5,558 bases of DNA. It comes from Methylococcaceae bacterium (GTDB lineage: Bacteria > Pseudomonadota > Gammaproteobacteria > Methylococcales > Methylomonadaceae). The notes under the pieces were generated by a model. It was given only the letters and a program-made list of their open reading frames with translations. It was not told where the DNA came from and searched no databases. The position numbers and the translations under genes were made by a program. Of this stretch, positions 1-3,916 are shown one piece after another. The stretch spans positions 1 through 5,558 of the forward strand of contig WTBX01000029.1 of the NCBI GenBank assembly GCA_013138855.1. The letters are read 5' to 3'. Position 1 is the first letter of the stretch. Every line of letters begins with the position of its first letter.

Positions 1-1139
1 TAATCGAAATTGATTCAGAAATTCCAGAAACCTTATTGCTGGATGGAATGCGTTTACGACAATTATTATTTAATCTATTAGGAAATGCAGTGAAGTTCAC
101 TCATGATGGCTATGTAAAAATGATAGCCGAAAAAGCCTATCGTGAACACGACCATAGCATTTTAGATTTAATCATTAAAATTCAGGACACGGGTATCGGT
201 ATTCCTAAAAGTCAGCAAGATAAAATCTTTCATATCTTTGAACAGCAAAATGACCAAAGTGCAAAAAAATATGGCGGGACGGGGTTGGGGCTGTCTATTT
301 GTAAACGACTGACTGAAATGATGAATGGTGAGTTATTAGTAGAAAGTGACGTTGGCAAAGGCACAACTTTCAGCATTGTATTACATAGTGTCGATGTTGG
401 AGTGCAGCAAGTTGAAACCGAATCTCAAACAAAATTTGACTTGGAAAGTATTTCTTTAGAACCCGCAACTATATTGGTGGTTGATGATATTGATAGCAAT
501 CGTGCGGTTGTTAAGGAAAATTTTGTCAGAACTGCCATTACTATCAAGGAAGCCTGTAATGGCGAACAAGCGATTGCTTTAGTCAGACATGGCGGGATAG
601 ATTTAGTGTTAATGGATATTAGAATGCCTGTGATGGGAGGCTTTGAAGCGGCGGAACAAATTAAATCCATGCGCGATATACCCATTATCGCATTGACCGC
701 TTCGGTATTAGAAAGTGATTATGAAAAAATTAAATCCAGTAATTTTGACGGTTATTTACGCAAGCCAGTATTAAGGTCTGATTTATTTGAAGAAATCTGT
801 CGTTTTCTGCCCTTTCAGCAACGCCAACAAGAGGAAATACAAACTGAGCCAGAACTTTCTACACAAACGCGGGACAATCTGGAAACAATTATCGAGCAAC
901 TGGAAAATGAACTGTATCCGCTATGGCAAGATATACAACGAAGCAATAAAATTTCTAGCATGAATAATTTTGCCGAGCAGTTAGAGCAGTTAGCGAATGA
1001 ATATCAAACTCAGATACTTCAAGATTACAGCGGGGAGTTGAAAGCTTATATACAAGCTTTTGATATTAAAAATATCAGCGTCAGTTTGAATCGTTTTGAA
1101 GCGTTAATCGCACACTTAAAAACATATTGTAACGACTAA
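1..1139 (+). CDS. Hybrid sensor histidine kinase, 3' part (ATPase domain, receiver domain, helical tail)
   Basis: The reading frame is open from base 3 to the TAA at 1137-1139, giving 378 residues; the true start and any sensor and His-phosphorylation (HisKA) domains lie upstream of the window. Numbering from the first whole codon, residues 1 to about 128 are the HATPase_c domain: N box NLLGNAVKFT (24-33), G1 box DTGIGIP (62-68), F box IFEQ, and G2 box GGTGLGLSI (91-99). Residues about 155-269 are a receiver domain with the acidic pair D161/D162, phospho-acceptor D205 in LMDIRMP, T232 in ALTA and K254 in LRKP, so all key residues are present. The last 110 or so residues are helical and charged and contain no Hpt-type phosphotransfer histidine motif. 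In this architecture the kinase autophosphorylates and passes phosphate to its own receiver, then normally to a separate Hpt or regulator protein. The signal and output are not visible. It converges with the PilZ-like gene downstream. Confidence 0.94.
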   Translation, partial: IEIDSEIPETLLLDGMRLRQLLFNLLGNAVKFTHDGYVKMIAEKAYREHDHSILDLIIKIQDTGIGIPKSQQDKIFHIFEQQNDQSAKKYGGTGLGLSICKRLTEMMNGELLVESDVGKGTTFSIVLHSVDVGVQQVETESQTKFDLESISLEPATILVVDDIDSNRAVVKENFVRTAITIKEACNGEQAIALVRHGGIDLVLMDIRMPVMGGFEAAEQIKSMRDIPIIALTASVLESDYEKIKSSNFDGYLRKPVLRSDLFEEICRFLPFQQRQQEEIQTEPELSTQTRDNLETIIEQLENELYPLWQDIQRSNKISSMNNFAEQLEQLANEYQTQILQDYSGELKAYIQAFDIKNISVSLNRFEALIAHLKTYCND

Positions 1140-1169
1140 GGAAGCGAGTTACCCATTGTAAATTTTATA

Positions 1170-1238
1170 ACCATGAAGGGCATGAAGAACATGAAGTTTT
1201 AAGAATTTTATCTTCATTTTCTTCATGCCCTTCATGGT
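1170..1238. repeat. CATGAAG palindromic repeat, copy 1 (near-perfect inverted repeat)
   Basis: Two 27-base arms, 1170-1196 and 1212-1238, are reverse complements at 26 of 27 positions, separated by a 15-base AT-rich loop. Each arm is itself made of units with a 9-bp period: CATGAAG plus two variable bases, three times over. It sits between the convergent kinase and PilZ-like genes, starting 31 bp after the kinase stop. Its RNA would form a strong hairpin on either strand, so it might end transcription from both sides. However, no clear U-run follows the stem, so I do not call it an intrinsic terminator. A second copy lies at 3299-3359. It looks like a dispersed genomic repeat family, which is inferred from the two copies seen here. 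Confidence 0.88.
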
Positions 1239-1292
1239 AAAAATATATTTTAAGTTTCAGATATTATTTAATTTTCATTCCTATGCGTAACA

Positions 1293-2804
1293 TCACTCTA
1301 TTATCAACTTCATCTGCTTAATCAATTCATTAGAATTGATTGTTTCTCCCAACTGGCATTTGTGTTTTTTATTTTTTAGAATCACCGAAATATAATCACC
1401 ACTTTTATAATTTAGCAACTTATCGCAAAGAATACTCAAGGAATAATTTGGCGAGCCATACAGCAGCACTACCTGTTTTTCGGTATTTAACTCATCTTCT
1501 TTTTCAATACGAATCAGCGTCGAACCTAAACAAATCAATTCAACGCCAACAATCATATTTTCATCAGAAGGCGTTACTCTGCGTACAAAACCAATTTCCC
1601 CTCTTAAAGTTCGATGAAAGTGAGGAAAAATAGCCATAATATCGCCCTCTTTAGGTTTGGGGCTAACACTTGCCTCCCAATAAATGGCATAACCATTAAG
1701 GGTACTGTTGATAATATGATTTTTTTCGATAAAGGAATAAGGTAAAGGCTCTTTTTTTTCTATATTTTCCGAAGCTTTACTCAACAGCGAGTCTGGTTTG
1801 CTAGCTTCAAGATTCTTTTCATGATCATCTAAAAAAGCAATCACATTATCCAGCCCTAATAAAAGACGACAATCATGATCGCTTTCGATTCGGGTAAAAT
1901 TTCGCTGCGGTTTTTTTTGTTGTTCTAAGGCGTTAAATAGTGGAAAAAATAAATCATAATTATCCAAAAATAATTGATTATTACCACTAGCACTCTGCAA
2001 AAGCCGCTGCACTAGATTGATAACATCGGAAATTTTAATGTAGTGTATATGCTCACAAAGTTCTAGCTTACTATATTCCACTCGAAACGGCGGAAGGTCT
2101 TTGTTCAAATCAAACGTCAGTACCACATCACCGTATTTTAAGTCAGTAGCGTTTTTAATCTCAATGAAACTTACAATTCTAATCAATGAAAAAAAGACCG
2201 TTTTTTTATTTTGAGCCGTTAATTTTTGAATATCAAGACTATGAAAAACAATTAACTGTTTAAATAACACCGCAATTGAAAAGCCTTTATTATCAAGATT
2301 GGCTTGAAAACTTAATAGATCTAAGGTTTCTGCCCGTTGATATATTCGGTAACACAAATCCCATAAATCATTAATTAAAATCACACTGCTTTCTAATGAT
2401 ATTAAAAAAATAATACTCAGTACCTGCAAAGCACGACATAGATTTAAGGCAATAAGAATAACAGGAAGAGTTTGTTCTGAGTTTTGGTATTTATCAATAA
2501 TTTCAAATAAATCATGGGTATCTTCAATATAAACACGCTTAATTTCCTCAAGCTCTTGTTGTGCGGTCAAGGTTAAAGGAAACTTCTTACTTGCATAGCA
2601 GGCTTCAACTTGTTTGAGCAATGACTTAAAATTAAGCTCTGCTTCAACTAAACGATAATAATCATCCGTTTCCGCTATCTCTAAACTATCTAATTCATCG
2701 CTGAGAGCTTGATTTGAGTCTTTTAAAAGTGACAGTCTTTCTAATAGCTTTTGTTTGTGAGGGTTTAAAAATCCAAACATTGAGTTATTAAATATAGATT
2801 TCAT
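1293..2804 (-). CDS. PilZ-like domain protein with helical N-terminal region (putative c-di-GMP responder)
   Basis: This gene encodes 503 residues if it starts at ATG 2804, or 507 if at ATG 2816. I prefer 2804. The only Shine-Dalgarno-like sequence, AAGGAT (2820-2815 on the minus strand), lies 10 bases from that ATG but abuts or overlaps the one at 2816. Numbering from 2804, residues 1 to about 295 look mostly helical and soluble, with a stretch at 125-160 (CRALQVLSIIFL, then LWDLCYRIYQRAE) that resembles the N-terminal part of large gammaproteobacterial PilZ-like proteins. The C-terminal part has RNFTR (301-305), fitting the PilZ RxxxR motif. It then has CRLLLGL, NSTLNG (366-371), which fits the [D/N]xSxxG motif with Thr for Ser, and the strands IGFVRRV and VGVEL. 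PilZ domains bind c-di-GMP and change surface, motility or secretion behaviour. The assignment rests on motifs only, and the output is unknown. No signal peptide or convincing membrane span is seen. A mobile element lies directly upstream. Confidence 0.72.
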   Translation of the reverse strand: MKSIFNNSMFGFLNPHKQKLLERLSLLKDSNQALSDELDSLEIAETDDYYRLVEAELNFKSLLKQVEACYASKKFPLTLTAQQELEEIKRVYIEDTHDLFEIIDKYQNSEQTLPVILIALNLCRALQVLSIIFLISLESSVILINDLWDLCYRIYQRAETLDLLSFQANLDNKGFSIAVLFKQLIVFHSLDIQKLTAQNKKTVFFSLIRIVSFIEIKNATDLKYGDVVLTFDLNKDLPPFRVEYSKLELCEHIHYIKISDVINLVQRLLQSASGNNQLFLDNYDLFFPLFNALEQQKKPQRNFTRIESDHDCRLLLGLDNVIAFLDDHEKNLEASKPDSLLSKASENIEKKEPLPYSFIEKNHIINSTLNGYAIYWEASVSPKPKEGDIMAIFPHFHRTLRGEIGFVRRVTPSDENMIVGVELICLGSTLIRIEKEDELNTEKQVVLLYGSPNYSLSILCDKLLNYKSGDYISVILKNKKHKCQLGETINSNELIKQMKLIIE

Positions 2805-2814
2805 TGCGGGGTTC

Positions 2815-2820
2815 ATCCTT
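2815..2820 (-). promoter_or_regulatory. Shine-Dalgarno AAGGAT of the PilZ-like gene; decides the start
   Basis: Read on the minus strand, AAGGAT is followed after 10 bases by ATG 2804. Relative to ATG 2816 it overlaps the start codon itself and could not serve it. This supports initiation at 2804. The site lies 10 bp from the end of the miniature element, so the 5' leader of this gene was interrupted or replaced by that insertion. Confidence 0.55.
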
Positions 2821-2822
2821 AA

Positions 2823-2830
2823 GAAAATTA
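2823..2830. repeat. Target-site duplication GAAAATTA, left copy
   Basis: This 8-bp sequence directly abuts the left end of the miniature element and is repeated exactly in the same orientation at its right end (2934-2941). The next bases on both sides differ, which fixes the duplication at exactly 8 bp. Confidence 0.85.
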
Positions 2831-2933
2831 GTAAGTATTCACCTCCCCCTTTGGAAAAGGGGGATTGAGGTGGATTTATTTAATAAAATCTCCCCTAACC
2901 CCTCTTTTTTTAAGAGGGGGACTGAACACTTAC
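2831..2933. mobile_element. 103-bp MITE with IS66-like ends and 8-bp target duplication
   Basis: The element begins GTAAGTATTCA and ends TGAACACTTAC, so its terminal inverted repeats match at 10 of 11 bases and run on into C-rich and G-rich tracts. It is flanked on both sides by the exact 8-bp direct repeat GAAAATTA (2823-2830 and 2934-2941), as expected of a target-site duplication. Inside are two G/C-capped hairpins: 2845-2863 (CCCCCTTT, loop GGA, AAAGGGGG) and 2899-2919 (CCCCTCTT, five-base loop, AAGAGGGG). The middle halves are also roughly complementary, so the whole element can fold on itself. It has no coding capacity and must be moved in trans. Ends starting GTAA and 8-bp duplications are typical of IS66-family elements, so such a transposase is the likely driver (inference). 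The intact ends and duplication suggest a fairly recent insertion. Confidence 0.87.
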
Positions 2934-2941
2934 GAAAATTA
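2934..2941. repeat. Target-site duplication GAAAATTA, right copy
   Basis: This is the exact direct repeat of 2823-2830 and abuts the right end of the miniature element. Removing the element and one copy would restore a continuous ancestral leader for the PilZ-like gene. Confidence 0.85.
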
Positions 2942-3298
2942 AGCTTCGTGCTGTTCGATTATTAACCTATGTTACGCAGAATGAATAAATATCTACGAAA
3001 AATACAAAAATATAAGTACTCAATCATAAGCTTTCTAATATATTGAAGTTCGCTTCTTGATTTTTTTGTTAGAATAATTATGTACTCTTACTTATCTGTT
3101 TACGATAGCTCTGTGATATAAATTTAAGTCTTTTCTTAAGTCTACTAAGAAGAAACCTTAAATGATAACGACTATTTATATTATAAGTCTACCGATATTA
3201 AGATAAGTTTCTATAATAATAGCACTTCAAAAATTTCTCGCTCTCAATAGCTGCCCTCTTTTTATCGTACAAGACGAAATGTTTCTATTATATTTTTT
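2942..3298. other. AT-rich gene-free stretch upstream of the PilZ-like gene
   Basis: I find no believable coding frame here on either strand, since stops are dense in all frames. What is visible is the following. TAAGTCT occurs three times (3125, 3137, 3184). A weak AT-rich hairpin is possible at 3131-3153, with arms of 8 bases and a 7-base loop. The sequence ATGTTACGCA at 2969-2978 recurs inverted at the end of the PilZ-like gene. The promoter of the PilZ-like gene is expected somewhere here, but no minus-strand -35/-10 pair is good enough to name. It could be decayed DNA or hold an unrecognised small RNA. Confidence 0.5.
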
Positions 3299-3359
3299 AC
3301 CATGAAGAGCATGAGAGTCATAAGGTTTTTATCTTCATGCTCTTCATGTCCTTCATGGT
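3299..3359. repeat. CATGAAG palindromic repeat, copy 2 (degenerate left arm)
   Basis: The arms 3299-3325 and 3333-3359 are reverse complements at 19 of 27 positions, with a short T-rich loop. The right arm, reverse-complemented, matches the left arm of the copy at 1170-1196 at 25 of 27 bases and keeps the same 9-bp CATGAAG periodicity. The left arm has decayed at eight positions. Both copies share ACCATGAAG outer ends and a T-rich loop, so they belong to one repeat family. It lies in the gene-free stretch between the PilZ-like gene and rpsT. Confidence 0.82.
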
Positions 3360-3487
3360 GCTATATATTTTCTGATAATATCGTATTGAAAATAAAAACC
3401 CCTTAACTTAATGTCAGTAACGCGCTGTATGGGAATTTAATGCAAACGCGCTCGCATTGTGATTAATTCTTAATTGTAAGTTGTTAA
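3360..3487. other. Intergenic stretch between the palindrome and the rpsT terminator
   Basis: No coding frame or RNA gene was recognised. The only visible structure is an 8-bp direct repeat AACGCGCT (3419-3426 and 3445-3452), in a locally GC-richer patch, and the self-complementary GTTAATTAAC that begins at 3483. Confidence 0.4.
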
Positions 3488-3498
3488 TTAACAGGCAT

Positions 3499-3538
3499 AA
3501 AAAAACCGCAGTACCTGTTAAGATACTGCGGCTTTTTT
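3499..3538 (-). terminator. Rho-independent terminator of rpsT
   Basis: On the minus strand the arms CCGCAGTA (3531-3524) and TACTGCGG (3513-3506) form a perfect 8-bp stem with a 10-base loop, followed directly by seven T residues (3505-3499). It lies about 20 bp beyond the rpsT stop. A matching A-run precedes the stem, so the same hairpin could also stop plus-strand transcription. The loop is complementary over 8 bases to sequence just past the T-run. Confidence 0.93.
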
Positions 3539-3558
3539 AAAGAGAAAGTTTAAAAGCG

Positions 3559-3822
3559 TTACGCCATTAATTTAACTCTTTTATTTAATCTGCTTTTGTT
3601 ACGTGCGGCATTATTTTTATGAATAAGTCCTTTAGTAACGGCTGAATCGAGAACAGGAACAGCAGTATTATAGGCTTGTTGTGCTGCTTCTTTATCACCA
3701 GATTCAACGGCTGCGATTACTCTTTTGACATAGGTACGTAGATTGCTACGTTGTCCTGTGTTGCGAATACGGCTTTTTTCTGCCTGACGCGCTCTTTTTT
3801 TAGCTTGTGCTGTATTAGCCAT
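3559..3822 (-). CDS. rpsT: 30S ribosomal protein S20
   Basis: The product has 87 residues, the usual length for S20, which binds 16S rRNA early in assembly of the small ribosomal subunit. The family signature is clear. The N-terminus MANTAQAKKRARQAEKSR is highly basic, followed by NLRTYVKRVIAAVESGDKEAA, the conserved GLIHKNNAARNKSRLN segment and a basic C-terminus. The start ATG at 3822 gives the conserved MANT beginning and has only a weak GAG as a ribosome-binding sequence 6 bases upstream. The gene stands alone as a monocistron, with a strong promoter at 3861-3889 and an intrinsic terminator at 3499-3538. It is divergent from murJ, an arrangement common in gammaproteobacteria. Nothing is unusual in the protein. 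Confidence 0.99.
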   Translation of the reverse strand: MANTAQAKKRARQAEKSRIRNTGQRSNLRTYVKRVIAAVESGDKEAAQQAYNTAVPVLDSAVTKGLIHKNNAARNKSRLNKRVKLMA

Positions 3823-3860
3823 AGTTACTCGATTCGTGCTATAGATTGTAAGAACCGCAT

Positions 3861-3889
3861 ATTATCTTGTTAAATGGTATGATTGTCAA
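3861..3889 (-). promoter_or_regulatory. Sigma-70 promoter of rpsT (TTGACA - 17 bp - GATAAT)
   Basis: Read on the minus strand, a perfect -35 TTGACA (3889-3884) is separated by exactly 17 bp from a -10 GATAAT (3866-3861), one mismatch from consensus. Transcription should start near 3853-3855, leaving a leader of about 30 bases before the ATG at 3822. The bases after the -10 include GCGG, a G/C-rich discriminator of the kind often linked to growth-rate and ppGpp control of ribosomal genes; that regulatory point is inference. Confidence 0.9.
3875..3883 (+). promoter_or_regulatory. Candidate extended -10 promoter of murJ (TGG TATGAT)
   Basis: On the plus strand, TGG directly precedes TATGAT (3878-3883), forming an extended -10 (TGn plus a hexamer one mismatch from TATAAT). 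No good -35 lies at the right distance, which extended -10 promoters can tolerate. The start would fall near 3890, giving a leader of about 27 bases. It sits inside the spacer of the rpsT promoter on the other strand, so RNA polymerase could not occupy both at once. Confidence 0.45.
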
Positions 3890-3916
3890 CAACATAGACA
3901 CTTTTGGAACATTATT

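Noticed and set aside
425..685. Minus-strand open frame of 86 codons
   Set aside because: It lies wholly inside the kinase's receiver domain, which has all its catalytic residues in the plus frame; the antisense product has no recognisable features.
1340..1633. Plus-strand open frame of 97 codons
   Set aside because: It is antisense to the PilZ-like C-terminal region, with no ribosome-binding sequence or recognisable domain.
2845..2919. The two G/C-rich hairpins as rho-independent terminators
   Set aside because: They lie within a transposable element with matching ends and target duplication, and lack a proper T-run directly after the stems; the mobile-element explanation is stronger.
2942..3060. 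Specific promoter for the PilZ-like gene on the minus strand
   Set aside because: Several AT-rich hexamer pairs can be drawn, such as TTGAGT or TAATAA, but none combines a good -35 and -10 at 16-18 bp spacing, so no site is named.
1170..3359. The CATGAAG repeats as a CRISPR array
   Set aside because: The 9-bp units are contiguous, arranged as palindromes and lack unique spacers of regular size; no cas genes are present.
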